This document shows, one piece after another, positions 40,192-48,839 of a stretch of 48,839 bases of DNA (the stretch's first letter is position 1; each line of letters begins with the position of its first letter). Origin of the DNA: Candidatus Bathyarchaeota archaeon BA1 (GTDB lineage: Archaea; Thermoproteota; Bathyarchaeia; Bathyarchaeales; Bathyarchaeaceae). The stretch is taken from NCBI GenBank assembly GCA_001399805.1, contig LIHJ01000005.1:1-48839 (forward strand), in the 5' to 3' direction. The notes beneath the pieces are model-generated. The model was not told the DNA's origin. It searched no databases and saw only the letters and a program-made list of their open reading frames with translations. Both the position numbers and the translations under genes were made by a program.

Positions 40192-41253
40192 CTATTCTAT
40201 GATCTCCCAGCCAGCTTGATACTTATTTAATTCACGGATGGTGTATTCGTCCAGAGGATGTTCGCGCTCCGGAATCTCCACTTCCTTAGTCTCACCGCAT
40301 AACTCGGTTGAAAAGTACCTCTGCCCAGTGTCGTTGATCATAGTTACAACGGTTTTGCATTCTGTATGACGCCTTGCAATCTTGATGGCTGCGGCAACGT
40401 TACAACCTGAGGAGATCCCACAGAACAACCCCTCCTCTAAGGATAACCTCTTTGCCATTTCAATTGACTCATAAGATGTAACAGTTACAACACCGTTCAG
40501 CAGGCTTAGGTCTAGGGTGGGGGGAACAAAGCCGTCTCCGATGCCCTCAATCTTGTGGGACCCCCACCTCCGCTTTGATAATATGGGGGCCTCTGCTGGC
40601 TCAACCGCGTACAGAGCCACCTTCGGGTTCCTCTCCTTCAGAAATCTTCCTACACCGGTTAGGGTTCCGCCAGTGCCTTGTGACGCCACGAAGCAGTCCA
40701 CCCCGCCCCTGGTTTGCTGCCATATCTCGGGGCCGGTTGTCTTATAGTGAGCGTTGGGGTTGTTGGGGTTCTCGAACTGGGCTGGTTCCCAGTATTTGCC
40801 TGGATGAGCCTCTTTTAATTCATGGATCTTCCTTATGCAGAGATCGACGTCGCTTTCACCGCCTGGGGTGAAGATGATCTCCGCCCCGTAGGCACGCATG
40901 ATCTTCTTCCTTTCCTCGCTCATCCCCTCAGGCATGACTATGGTGACCTTATAGCCCAGCATCCTGCCCACAAAGGCGCAGGCAATCCCCGCGTTTCCAG
41001 TGGACGCCTCGATGATCTCCATCCCCGGCTTCAACTCGCCAGCTTCGATGGCCTTCATGATCATCTCATGGTAGATCCTATCCTTTAGGCTGCCCGTGGG
41101 GTTAAGGTACTCCACCTTCCCCAAAACATCAGCACCTATACCCTCCGATTTCGGAATCTTCCGCAACTTGACGAGGGGGGTTCTTCCGATGATCTGAGAC
41201 ATATTCTCTACGGCATCCCTGTTTCTGTCCCAATTAATACCCATTCTTGCCAC
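40192..41253 (-). CDS. cysK: Cysteine synthase (PLP-dependent, CysK/CBS family)
   Basis: 353 residues. IIGRTPLVKLRKIP, EYLNPTGSLKDRIYHEMI (PLP Lys in GSLKDR), EASTGNAGIACAFVG (substrate loop), SQGTGGTLTGVGRFL (phosphate-binding glycines) and ISSGCNVAAAIKI are all present. The family joins O-acetylserine or O-phosphoserine with sulfide to make cysteine; archaeal forms differ in acceptor. There is no C-terminal CBS or ACT extension. It ends about 41 bases from cdvC, convergently, and is not in an operon with it. MobB follows upstream on the same strand, 44 bases from its start. Confidence 0.92.
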   Translation of the reverse strand: MARMGINWDRNRDAVENMSQIIGRTPLVKLRKIPKSEGIGADVLGKVEYLNPTGSLKDRIYHEMIMKAIEAGELKPGMEIIEASTGNAGIACAFVGRMLGYKVTIVMPEGMSEERKKIMRAYGAEIIFTPGGESDVDLCIRKIHELKEAHPGKYWEPAQFENPNNPNAHYKTTGPEIWQQTRGGVDCFVASQGTGGTLTGVGRFLKERNPKVALYAVEPAEAPILSKRRWGSHKIEGIGDGFVPPTLDLSLLNGVVTVTSYESIEMAKRLSLEEGLFCGISSGCNVAAAIKIARRHTECKTVVTMINDTGQRYFSTELCGETKEVEIPEREHPLDEYTIRELNKYQAGWEIIE

Positions 41254-41297
41254 CCTTCAATCATCATTCTTTATCTCTCTTATACATTATCAATGAA

Positions 41298-42035
41298 TCA
41301 TTTGCCCTTAGAAATACTCCTGATGGTTAGAAAAATGTTTTCGTCTCCTTTGATTGTTGCCCCCTTTAATGCCGAAACCATGGCCAGGATGGTATTCCTC
41401 ATAATTCTTTGAACAAAGGGGTTTAGGGGCAAAACGGACCCGTCTACCTGAACAGCCAGCCCCTCTTTACACCCCCGTTTCTTTTGGACTGAAGCTGCAA
41501 CCCTCCTATCCACCATATTCACCAGCCTTTCCGGTTCTTTGATCATGTCTATGTAGGGGATTTTCAGTTTTGCCGCCTCGGTTGGGATGGTGCCCACAAG
41601 GGTTAGCATGGGTTTGTAACGCTTGGAAGCCTCCATGGCCTCTTCATTTGTTTTCACTGCGACGATCTTCGGCACGGCTGGATCCTTTTCAACCAGTTTT
41701 CGAAACCCCTCAAGAATTATGATGTCCACATCATCCTTGCACCCTCTAACAATCTCCTCTAAACAGTAGTTTGTGGTATCGACCCTCTTAATGGTGGCTA
41801 TTTCATTGGGTGCCACGCTGACCACAGCTAGCGCTCCAGCCCTGGCGTATCTCCATGTGTCCTTTCCCTCCGTGTCGATGGTGAACTCAACCTCTGGGAT
41901 GTGCTTGACCACTCCGACCTTGTACCCTCTTCTCGTCAATCCTTGAACCAGATTCTCGATGGCTGTTGTTTTACCAGAACGCTTGCTTCCCACAACAGCA
42001 ATTATAGGCATGGACATGCCCAGCCCTCCCTTCAT
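41298..42035 (-). CDS. mobB: Molybdopterin-guanine dinucleotide biosynthesis protein MobB
   Basis: 245 residues (ATG at 42035, or at 42017, which starts MSMPIIAVVGSKRS). The Walker A is GSKRSGKTTAIENL; VGVVKHIPEVEFTIDTEGKD and DTWRYARAGALAVV follow, then a Walker B-like VDIIILEGFRK. These are the MobB motifs for GTP binding and molybdopterin handling. About 80 residues after the core (CKEGLAVQVDGSVLPLNPFV and NTILAMVSALKG) are an extension found in archaeal MobB proteins. It implies a molybdenum or tungsten bis-MGD enzyme elsewhere in the genome. Confidence 0.85.
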   Translation of the reverse strand: MKGGLGMSMPIIAVVGSKRSGKTTAIENLVQGLTRRGYKVGVVKHIPEVEFTIDTEGKDTWRYARAGALAVVSVAPNEIATIKRVDTTNYCLEEIVRGCKDDVDIIILEGFRKLVEKDPAVPKIVAVKTNEEAMEASKRYKPMLTLVGTIPTEAAKLKIPYIDMIKEPERLVNMVDRRVAASVQKKRGCKEGLAVQVDGSVLPLNPFVQRIMRNTILAMVSALKGATIKGDENIFLTIRSISKGK

Positions 42036-42121
42036 ATCCTAAAGCGTTCTAAGATTTAAAATGCAATGTTGGACCAATGTGGTGCCTTCAGTTTTGAAAG
42101 ATCCCTCATGGAGAATTGCTA

Positions 42122-42466
42122 TTAAGCGTGTAGAGAAACGAAGATGAGATCTATGCGGTTACAGAAAGTTAATCTGATAATTGTTAGAGTTTTAGCCCTG
42201 ATGAGTCTTCTGTGAGTGCTCATATCGTTATCCCGAAGGCTCCGGCAAACCTTTCCACTGGTGAATTCGCTCAAAAATCCTCTACCCTTATCTGTTAGGG
42301 CATAGAGGGTTTTATTATCCTCCTTACTTTCCATGATGAGTTGTAGCCCCCTAAGCTCTCCCAAATATTTCGTGAGCCGCGCGCGACTAGGAGGTATTTT
42401 GGACCTATACGAAGTTCGGTATAAAACTAAGGCTTTAAGCTCGCCTCTTAATCCTCTAAAGGTCAA
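42122..42466 (-). CDS. Winged-helix DNA-binding protein
   Basis: 114 residues. The first 70 form a winged helix: LKALVLYRTSYRSKIPPSRA, LTKYLGELRGLQLIMESKED, YALTDKGRGFLSEF, the last being the usual 'LT-x-K-G-x-x-F/L' wing of archaeal MarR/PadR-like regulators. The tail after about residue 75 is basic and may be out of frame with a longer version. Target unknown; it is transcribed with the mobB-cysK direction. Confidence 0.6.
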   Translation of the reverse strand: MTFRGLRGELKALVLYRTSYRSKIPPSRARLTKYLGELRGLQLIMESKEDNKTLYALTDKGRGFLSEFTSGKVCRSLRDNDMSTHRRLIRAKTLTIIRLTFCNRIDLIFVSLHA

Positions 42467-42609
42467 ATCTGGGTTTTGACGATTTCAATAATTTCATGAG
42501 CGTGAGCTCTAACTTCTGGATGCCTCGCGAAAATGTGGCCAAGAACCCTCCCGGAAGTTTCACTTTATTTGCACCATTCCATCATAGTGCGCAAATAATG
42601 AGTCTTTCC

Positions 42610-43692
42610 TTACGACCCCGTATTCCGTGTTTTTAAAACTTTTAGTGTCTGCTCATAGTATCTTAGCCCATAGGTCAATGTGACTTGATGAAATGCTTTC
42701 GTTGAAGTGATCACATGCTCGAGGTTTCCCTCCACATAAACCTCCTCTCCCCGTTTGGCTTGCATCCTGAACTCCTCCACATAGGAGACAATCCGCTGAA
42801 GGTCTTCAACCCTCATCTCACCTAAGATTTTAATGGGCTCGATTTGATAAATTGATGGAATGAAGGGCGCATCCCTGTCGTCAGCTATGCGGGCAATGGC
42901 CCTGATCCAGCCCGTCTTTACGATCCGTGTGTCTAGGTTATACTCATTGCAAATCTCCTTCCAGTCTTTCACAGGCTCAAACTCTGTTTTGATAACCCTC
43001 CCACCTTTCCCATCTACGAACAATGCGTAGGTTGTCTTCCTTCGCTGATGCCAAAGATACTCCTTAAGGCTGTAGTTCACGAACTTCCAATGCTTACCTT
43101 GTATTGCGTCCTCACCCTTGAACTCATTTCGTAGAGGAGAGTCCCTCTCTCGATACAGCTCTCCCAAGGTTTCACAGAGTCTCCTCAGCCTTTCTCCACC
43201 ATACACGATGAGGTCGAGATCTGAAAACTTTGGATGATAGAAGCCGTGGAGGAGCGAGCCGAAAACCCCAAAATCATCCTCTGATAGCTTCGAGCGCCTC
43301 GTGATCAGGTTGAACACCTTATGCAGTGCCTCAAGAAGATCGTCATCAGCCTGTTTTTCAATTAGTTGCCGAAACCTTTCGCCTGGTTTTCGCGTTTCCG
43401 TAATGTGCTGTCGCTGCACTCCCACGAGACGCTCTTGTAATGGCTCATACCAAACAGTATACCATGGATATTTTTTCTGCAGAAAGCGCAAGCCCTCATC
43501 CGCATAAAACTTATAGTAAGTCTGCTTCCCCTGTGAGCGAAACGCTTTAGGATCCCTAGATCTGTAGATTGCGGCTGGGGCGTATTCAGCGTCGCAAACG
43601 TATGCGTTGGGTGGGTGAGAATACCCGAATACCCGAAAAATGATCTTGTCACCCGTAATGATGGCATCACGATCCCTAAGCTTCAAAGACAT
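42610..43692 (-). CDS. Pol-beta-type nucleotidyltransferase, archaeal conserved
   Basis: 360 residues. An N-terminal domain (RDRDAIITGDKIIFRVFGYS, HPPNAYVCDAEYAP, KYPWYTVWYEPLQER) is followed from about residue 143 by the nucleotidyltransferase core FGVFGSLLHGFYHPKFSDLD then LIVYGGERLRRL, with GS-x-xx-G and S-D-L-D-L metal-binding acids. The C-terminal 170 residues include YEPVKDW-like and FEP-rich strands, probably the substrate domain. This full-length form is widespread in archaea and of unknown specificity; it is not a toxin-type minimal MNT. It is intact and followed at once by a broken GNAT gene upstream. Confidence 0.75.
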   Translation of the reverse strand: MSLKLRDRDAIITGDKIIFRVFGYSHPPNAYVCDAEYAPAAIYRSRDPKAFRSQGKQTYYKFYADEGLRFLQKKYPWYTVWYEPLQERLVGVQRQHITETRKPGERFRQLIEKQADDDLLEALHKVFNLITRRSKLSEDDFGVFGSLLHGFYHPKFSDLDLIVYGGERLRRLCETLGELYRERDSPLRNEFKGEDAIQGKHWKFVNYSLKEYLWHQRRKTTYALFVDGKGGRVIKTEFEPVKDWKEICNEYNLDTRIVKTGWIRAIARIADDRDAPFIPSIYQIEPIKILGEMRVEDLQRIVSYVEEFRMQAKRGEEVYVEGNLEHVITSTKAFHQVTLTYGLRYYEQTLKVLKTRNTGS

Positions 43693-43727
43693 TTATTCCC
43701 CCTAAACTCTCTCTTTTCTGTTTTCTC

Positions 43728-44109
43728 TTAGAGGGTACGCTCCAACCAGACACCATCGTCTTTGAAGCCATGTTTTTGATAAAACTCTGCAGCCTCCTTA
43801 AATATGGTGTCCACATGCATTTCTATGGCGCCCCTTTCTTTAGCGCTTTCCCACGGTGTTCTTCGTCTACCAAAAGGAGGTTGACGTGAGAGTTGTATCC
43901 AGCGAGCACCATGTCGAGATAGAATACCTGATGCAACACTCCGACGACTTTGCCACCCAACTCTGCAACCAGAACCTGATGGCCCTCTTCATGCGAGACC
44001 CTTCGAATCGCAGCAGCCCTCCCATGCCACCAACGTGTAAACTTGTAAATCATGTCCTCATGGCTAAAACATCGCTCTCTTTTGCAGGACGAATAACTAA
44101 CTCACTCAT
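43728..44109 (-). pseudogene. GNAT acetyltransferase, frameshifted
   Basis: From ATG at 44109 one frame reads MSELVIRPAKESDVLAMR and stops. The next (43823-44053) reads HGRAAAIRRVSHEEGHQVLV, AELGGKVVGVLHQVFYLDM and SHVNLLLVDEEHRGKAL, where V-D-E-x-x-R-G-K is the acetyl-CoA-binding motif. A third frame reads ERGAIEMHVDTIFKEAAEFY, QKHGFKDDGVWLERTL and ends with TAA at 43728, the typical GNAT end. Two shifts and a small deletion after the R-G-K motif are required. GNATs acetylate amines or protein N-termini; the target is unknown. Confidence 0.7.
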
Positions 44110-44230
44110 GACTTAAACTTTTCAATACAATCAAATAAATAATGCTCTTGCCCCCTTTCGCCTAAGTTGTTAAATAGAAATAAAAACGCTGATACCACTG
44201 CTTCTTAAGAAGCAGGTGTATGTTCCTATC

Positions 44231-44422
44231 CTACAGCCTCTGGCGAACCTTATCTTTTTGATAGGCAACATTCGGATGAGAATATATCTTTCTCATATGA
44301 ACCACGAGGGCGGGATTTGAACCCTTACCATTTGGAGATATCACCCACTCTCCTTTTTTCCCCTGTTTCAGAGAACTAATTGTTTTTGCGCGCGCAGTAG
44401 TTGTGTGAACCTTAAGAATCAT
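44231..44422 (-). CDS. Doubtful small ORF
   Basis: A 63-residue open frame (SLKQGKKGEWVISPNGKGSN, VVHMRKIYSHPNVAY). The composition looks protein-like but no family is recognised, there is no clear ribosome-binding site, and neighbours are pseudogenes. It may be a fragment. The rest of 44110-44453 shows nothing else. Confidence 0.25.
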   Translation of the reverse strand: MILKVHTTTARAKTISSLKQGKKGEWVISPNGKGSNPALVVHMRKIYSHPNVAYQKDKVRQRL

Positions 44423-44453
44423 AGAAAGTAAAAAACTTAGGTGAAGTCTATTG

Positions 44454-45487
44454 GTTATCGATGTTCATCTACGCCCTTTTAGGGAAATGGTGTCAACTAA
44501 CAATGCTTTAGAAATGTTCAAGAAATTTGCTTTTCTGAAGAATCTATTTTTTCGACTCTTAAGAATGTACAACGGTTCGAGCGAACTGACCTCAGATATC
44601 CTTTACAGGCTGTTTTGTATTACATGAAGATGGTTGATGTAAAGTATGCTGTCCTTAGCGGGGACAACCATCGTGCTGGAGTGGACGAAGAAGCATCCAG
44701 ATAAGTTCGTTCCCTCTTACGCACCAACCGTTCCGCCGCCAGACGCTGAGTCTCTATCTAGATCGCTTGATTCAGCTATTAATCAAGGCTTCAAAGGGGT
44801 CGGCGAACTCCTCCTCCCACTTTTTGGTATGTCCCTTAACGATGAGCGAAGGGTTCCTCTTTATGCGAAGGCGGAACAATTGGGTATAGTGTCGAGTTCC
44901 ATACAGGGGCAAACTACCCTGCCCAAAGAGTCTTGGATTTCCAGAGTTCAAGATACTTGCGGCAAATCCTCTTCTGCTTGGGGAGGTTATGACACAGTTT
45001 CCTGCATTGAAGGTTGTTTTGTGTGATATGGGCTATCCATTTTGCCGATGAGGCAAATCATATGGCCTTCACATACCCAAATGGGTACATCGGCATTTCA
45101 TGCGTCAATTTTTCCAAACGATTTCTTAACAATTTGCTGAGAAATACTGTTGACGTGGTTGGAACTGACAAATTGCTGTTCGGCTCGGATGCCGCACCCT
45201 GGCCATATATGATCCCACTTGCCGTAAACAACGTCAAAAATCTTGATTTCCTATCTGAAAAAGAGAAAAACATGATTCTTGAAGAAAATGCGAAAAGGCT
45301 GATTCCTGCCCCAGGGGCTTCCAAAAAACGCGTGAGGGCACTTGCGATATATGATGGTTATGTGCGTAGCTGTGCTCAAATTAAAGTTAAAATCCTTTCA
45401 AAAGATAACAACTCCAATAAGTGCGGGAGTAACGATCCCTCAGTCTTAAATGGGCAAATATATTCATCCCCACGAGTTGGGAAATAA
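44454..45487 (+). pseudogene. Amidohydrolase-2 family metal-dependent hydrolase, broken
   Basis: The frames join into an amidohydrolase of the TIM-barrel amidohydrolase-2 type. They run IDVHLRPFREMVSTNNALEM; VDVKYAVLSGDNHRAGV; TIVLEWTKKHPDKFVPSYAP and NQGFKGVGELLLPLFGMSLN (44646-45026); FADEANHMAFTYPNGYIGIS; and VVGTDKLLFGSDAAPWPYMI with LILEENAKRLI-like MILEENAKRLI (45014-45487). The catalytic late Asp is in LFGSDAA and the HxH site appears as VHL. At least four shifts are needed. The family hydrolyses or decarboxylates small organic substrates. The last 50 codons after AKRLIPAPG are unrelated to the family. Confidence 0.65.
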
Positions 45488-45511
45488 TCAACATATACGA
45501 CATAATCACAA

Positions 45512-45887
45512 TCACATACCACTTTGATGAGAATCGATCCCCCGCATCCTCAGAAGCAATAAATCTGACTGCTGCGCTGGTTCCCTGAGATGTGGTCTTT
45601 CCATGAACTCTGCTACTGATGCTGTCTTGTTAGCAACATTTGGCACTATCAAATCTAAGGAAGAATCCGCGTATTTTAACGAGCCACTTATTTGTAGAGT
45701 GGTTTCTGAAAGAACTGGTAGTTTATTCGGTGCCCATCACTTGTTAATCCAGCATCCATTAATGGCTTGATCCTAGCCGCTAACAGCCCACTTTGTTGCT
45801 GCTCTGGTAAGTAAATGAAGTTATGGTATGCTGCCGCCATGCCGATGGTCAAAATGCCGATCAATAAGAGGGAAACCAGCGCTTCAT
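45512..45887 (-). pseudogene. Secreted/anchored protein remnant downstream of GH99-like gene
   Basis: Overlapping the end of the large gene, a frame reads ALVSLLLIGILTIGMAAAYH (an N-terminal hydrophobic signal or anchor) then NFIYLPEQQQSGLLAARIKP, followed after one shift by KLPVLSETTLQISGSLKYAD, DLIVPNVANKTASVAEFMER and a stop at 45512. The ATG at 45887 gives a start only if one more base is supplied. It looks like a small extracellular beta protein co-transcribed with the surface glycosidase. No family is recognised. Confidence 0.4.
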
Positions 45888-48836
45888 AAACGAGACCCTA
45901 GAAATTCTAGCTCGGCCCAGTTTAACGCGCCTCCAAACAATCAACAGAACAACAACCATAACAGTGAGAGTCATTACGGCCATTGCAGCGTATGATTCCC
46001 AGGGCATCGCCTTTACCATGAATGAGCCCCTTAACCCATTCACCTTTATGTCATAAGTTTCCGCATCCCTCTTGACCACGGTGAACACCACAGTCGTGGA
46101 TGCTCCTCCCGCAAGCACAACCTTTTTGGCATCTTCCACCTTATCGTTGATTATGAGGGTTATGGTATAGCTACCTTCCTCCTCTCCCACATTAATCACT
46201 TTAACCGAGACCGTTACGACCTCACCAATTTGAGCCTCAGTTGGGCTGATCCTTAAGTCTGCGACCCTGAACTCCGCTGGCTTATACCAAACCACGCTTA
46301 TGGGCCCAACAGCATCATTAATGACCGTAATGCCATAAGCTTCATCATGAACGCTGGTGACCACGTAGCTCCTTTTTGTGGGCTCGTTAGAGACGCCAGT
46401 GGGCAGCTCCCAACGCTTCTCAAGCTCATTCCAGGAGGCAGCCGAACCATTGATATAAAGCACACCCTTAAAAGAGTCGAAAACGACTCCATCATATTCA
46501 TAAACAGCCCTAAACCTGACGGTGGTCGAGGAACCGATATTGGTGCGACTCCTTAAGGCACCGCCATCCACGATCTTGATCCTATCAAATATTACGTAAA
46601 CCTCATTTGTTTTGAATACGGTTAAGCCATACTTTTCATCCTTCATAACTGAAACTCTATAGCCATACCTACCGACCATATCCCTCTTTAGTGCGTCATT
46701 AAGGGAATAGGACCCCATGAAGGGCCGGCCGTCGTAAGCGTGTCTTCCGTCCACTTTTATGTTTGCGGTGCCACCAACATTGATTCGGTCATCCTCAATG
46801 CTTAAGGTGAACACAACCATATCCCATATGATGGATGGATCGGGAACAGGTTGTAGCCATAGCCACTCTTGTGAGTTAATTATCACCCCTCTTACCTTCC
46901 AAATGGCCAATCCAACCTCGGTGGACGCGACGTTGATGCTTATCCAACCCGTGGAGTTGGTTGCGTAGCTTGAACCATTTACATGGAGCATGGCGTTTTG
47001 GATTGTGGAGCCATTGTTCTCCCATGAAACGTGTATAAAAACCGTTTGTGGGGAGCCAACATCCGCCCTCGCCTTGCTGACCCAAACCCTATCGATTATG
47101 GCACGGGCCCTCACCTCAATGAAGACCGGCCTTGAAATGGCTGAGTAGTGGTTGCCATATACGTCTATGAATATGGCGTTGGTTCTGGGCACCTTAAACC
47201 TGCCGGGTTCCTTAACCCCATAAGTGACCGTATAGTTTAGAGACTCGCCTATGAAGAGTCTGTCAACTCGCTTAGCCAAGCCATCCTCAAGGATGATAAA
47301 GGGTCTGGAGGGCTCCTCATTGGAGGTGAGGTTGACGGCTGCGCCACAGCCTCGATTAGTTACACTCACCCGAACCTGCATGGTTTGGTTAAGATAAACA
47401 ATGTCTCCACTAGTCCACTGTACAACCACCACCCTAGGCGAAAGCCTCATGCCTTTGAATTGAGATGTGAAAAGGGCTGTGAGGTCCAGATATCTATAAC
47501 CATACTTTACGCTGGGCTCAATGTGGGTGTTCTCGGGAAACTCGTTCCACGTTGTGATCAATAGCCAATCTGGGTCTGAGCCCCAAGCCGCGCTAAAGGT
47601 GCCTTGATAGTACCTTCCATCCTCTCTTGGTTGGTATGTGTCCTTGCGGCCTGGAACGGCTCTATCGTCATAGCCTGGGCTTATGGACGGGGCCCACAAA
47701 GTAAACTTTGATGGATTAGTCAGAAGTGGGTAAGTTCGGATGACCATGGACAGTCGGCGGTAGATGACATCCAGTTTATTAACGCCTACAGTGCCATAGT
47801 TATGCAAACCGTCAAAGACATCCATCCATGATGGATCGTAGATAAGGTGGTTGGGATCCATCGGCACGGTGGCGATATATTTGGCGCTATAACCGCTCTT
47901 CTCAACATCGGAAAAGACCTTAGCCCACTCGCTGGCTGTATGAGATTGAGCAGCCCATATGAAAATGACAGGCTTTTCATTTAATCTATAAAGCGCCCCA
48001 GCATTCCTGTATGTTCTTAAGAAGTAAATGAGCCATTCCGTCAGCTGATCTAAGGTTCTAGCCTCACCTCCTTCTGTAAGGGATTCCAGATAGATTGAGA
48101 CATTGAAGTCGTATTTCTTCGCTGCATCGAGGATTAATCCCAGATTTTTGTCTGTGTAGCTCCCTGGTCCCCACCAAGATGAGATGAAGCCGTCAATCCC
48201 CGAGGACTTGGCCATTCTTATATGCTTCTCAATAACAGCCCCTTCCGAAGATGAATAAGGCCCTATTAATGGGGTGTCTATGAGGGCTGGGTCCCTGCCC
48301 CACTGATTTACATAGTACCATGGATAATAGACGGCCCAAACCATCCTCTTAATCTCAGGATAGCCTGGCGGGGCGAGGGGACCACCCTCCGCCAGCGCCG
48401 ATGTTGAGATAGTAAAGTTCATTGTGTTTATACCCGTGCCATCAGCGATGGAGTTAATGAAGCTTCCGATGGGGACGTCCTCAGCGCTATTTGAGTTATA
48501 CACCTCGACTCGGGTATAGCGGAGGTCCCCCTTCTGAACCGTTAAAATAAGGTCGCCAAAGTGATCTGTAATGTTTAGGATGAGCCGAACCTGTAAAACC
48601 ACTTTTGTGGGATCAAACTGCTTCTTTCCTATCGCTATACTGGGTGGAATGGTGTTGGTGTCTAAAACATAAGCAAGGTTTGGCGCATCAACGCCGCTCT
48701 TTATGTTAAGTTTAGCATTCAAGACCTCTACCGCTCCATGAATATAAATCCGAGTCCAGTCAGACTCCGTGGTTATCGAAAGTAGTTCTCTATACACTTT
48801 AAGGGCAGGAAGAAAGCTTTTTAAAGCGTTTAACAA
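45861..48836 (-). CDS. Large surface protein with GH99-like catalytic domain and CARDB repeats (5' end outside window)
   Basis: 991 residues visible; the frame is open to the right edge, so the N-terminus with its signal peptide is missing. Residues about 160-475 read VWAVYYPWYYVNQWGRDP, SSSEGAVIEKHIRMAKSSGI, DGFISSWWGPGSY, NEKPVIFIWAAQSHT and WLLITTWNEFPENTHIEPS, as in the glycoside hydrolase family 99-like group (YYPWY start and TWNE-x-x-E-x-x-x-IEPS end, which includes the catalytic Glu region). Several immunoglobulin-like/CARDB domains follow (ISPTEAQIGEVVTVSVKVIN is one). A C-terminal membrane anchor (AVMTLTVMVVVLLIVWRRVK) with a basic tail ends it. It probably trims alpha-mannan-like glycans at the cell surface; the exact substrate is inference. 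A GH99-like domain without activity is possible. Confidence 0.82.
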   Translation of the reverse strand: MLNALKSFLPALKVYRELLSITTESDWTRIYIHGAVEVLNAKLNIKSGVDAPNLAYVLDTNTIPPSIAIGKKQFDPTKVVLQVRLILNITDHFGDLILTVQKGDLRYTRVEVYNSNSAEDVPIGSFINSIADGTGINTMNFTISTSALAEGGPLAPPGYPEIKRMVWAVYYPWYYVNQWGRDPALIDTPLIGPYSSSEGAVIEKHIRMAKSSGIDGFISSWWGPGSYTDKNLGLILDAAKKYDFNVSIYLESLTEGGEARTLDQLTEWLIYFLRTYRNAGALYRLNEKPVIFIWAAQSHTASEWAKVFSDVEKSGYSAKYIATVPMDPNHLIYDPSWMDVFDGLHNYGTVGVNKLDVIYRRLSMVIRTYPLLTNPSKFTLWAPSISPGYDDRAVPGRKDTYQPREDGRYYQGTFSAAWGSDPDWLLITTWNEFPENTHIEPSVKYGYRYLDLTALFTSQFKGMRLSPRVVVVQWTSGDIVYLNQTMQVRVSVTNRGCGAAVNLTSNEEPSRPFIILEDGLAKRVDRLFIGESLNYTVTYGVKEPGRFKVPRTNAIFIDVYGNHYSAISRPVFIEVRARAIIDRVWVSKARADVGSPQTVFIHVSWENNGSTIQNAMLHVNGSSYATNSTGWISINVASTEVGLAIWKVRGVIINSQEWLWLQPVPDPSIIWDMVVFTLSIEDDRINVGGTANIKVDGRHAYDGRPFMGSYSLNDALKRDMVGRYGYRVSVMKDEKYGLTVFKTNEVYVIFDRIKIVDGGALRSRTNIGSSTTVRFRAVYEYDGVVFDSFKGVLYINGSAASWNELEKRWELPTGVSNEPTKRSYVVTSVHDEAYGITVINDAVGPISVVWYKPAEFRVADLRISPTEAQIGEVVTVSVKVINVGEEEGSYTITLIINDKVEDAKKVVLAGGASTTVVFTVVKRDAETYDIKVNGLRGSFMVKAMPWESYAAMAVMTLTVMVVVLLIVWRRVKLGRARISRVSFMKRWFPSY

Positions 48837-48839
48837 TTC

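Noticed and set aside
44301..44330. tRNA 3' half or attachment site on the minus strand (GGGTTCAAATCCC)
   Set aside because: The T-loop-like string is present but only three T-stem pairs form, the acceptor stem has no partner, and an open reading frame passes through with protein-like composition. Chance match is more likely.

Overview
The window reads as a chromosomal segment of an archaeon of the Thermoproteota (TACK) side, most like a Bathyarchaeia-type genome. The evidence is a complete Cdv (ESCRT-III) division cluster, an Lhr-type helicase, a thiol:fumarate-reductase pair (TfrA/TfrB), AbrB/PIN/HicAB/HEPN-type toxin-antitoxin genes, PaREP1-type and DUF1028-type proteins, TATA-like promoter boxes and frequent GTG/TTG starts. 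No rRNA, complete tRNA or CRISPR array was seen. The lineage call is an inference from gene content.

Layout. 1-4000 is a graveyard of toxin-antitoxin-like genes: a PIN toxin remnant, a ribbon-helix-helix remnant, an AbiE-like operon behind two tandem palindromes with a broken toxin gene, and an AbrB remnant. 4.0-8.0 kb is a fumarate module: fumarase beta subunit, TfrA with an in-frame TAG, and TfrB. 8.1-10.1 kb holds a surface metalloprotease and a frameshifted MazG-like gene. 10.4-16.8 kb contains what I consider the most interesting content: a short SMC ATPase with an Smc6-like Walker B, a small zinc ribbon, a protein whose C-terminus resembles the Nse4 kleisin and a two-winged-helix protein resembling Nse3/MAGE. 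These are interspersed with a YdcF-like gene and a LAGLIDADG-like gene. Together they look like an archaeal Smc5/6-like complex.

16.8-19.3 kb is again toxin-antitoxin-like and decayed (TcmP remnant, PaREP1, HicBA, MNT-HEPN fusion). 19.4-24.7 kb has a secreted protein, a class-V aminotransferase, a dead TnpB transposon, an MFS transporter and a DUF1028 protein. 24.9-27.1 kb is a compact operon of small genes behind a palindrome that covers the TATA box, ending in a winged-helix/LAGLIDADG gene split by TAG. 27.1-31 kb has broken glycosyltransferase, MFS and membrane-protein genes around an intact QueG-like iron-sulfur protein. 31-36 kb has Lhr and an opine-dehydrogenase/glutamine-amidotransferase operon with an aminotransferase stub. 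36.7-40.2 kb is cdvB-cdvA-cdvB-cdvC. 40.2-43.7 kb has cysteine synthase, MobB, a winged-helix protein and a nucleotidyltransferase. 43.7-48.8 kb has two pseudogenes, a secreted-protein remnant and a large GH99-like surface protein running off the right end.

A recurring feature is single-base frameshifts or single stop codons in otherwise well-conserved accessory genes, while the large housekeeping genes are nearly all intact (tfrA is the exception). This is either real gene decay or residual indel error in the assembly; the sequence alone cannot decide.
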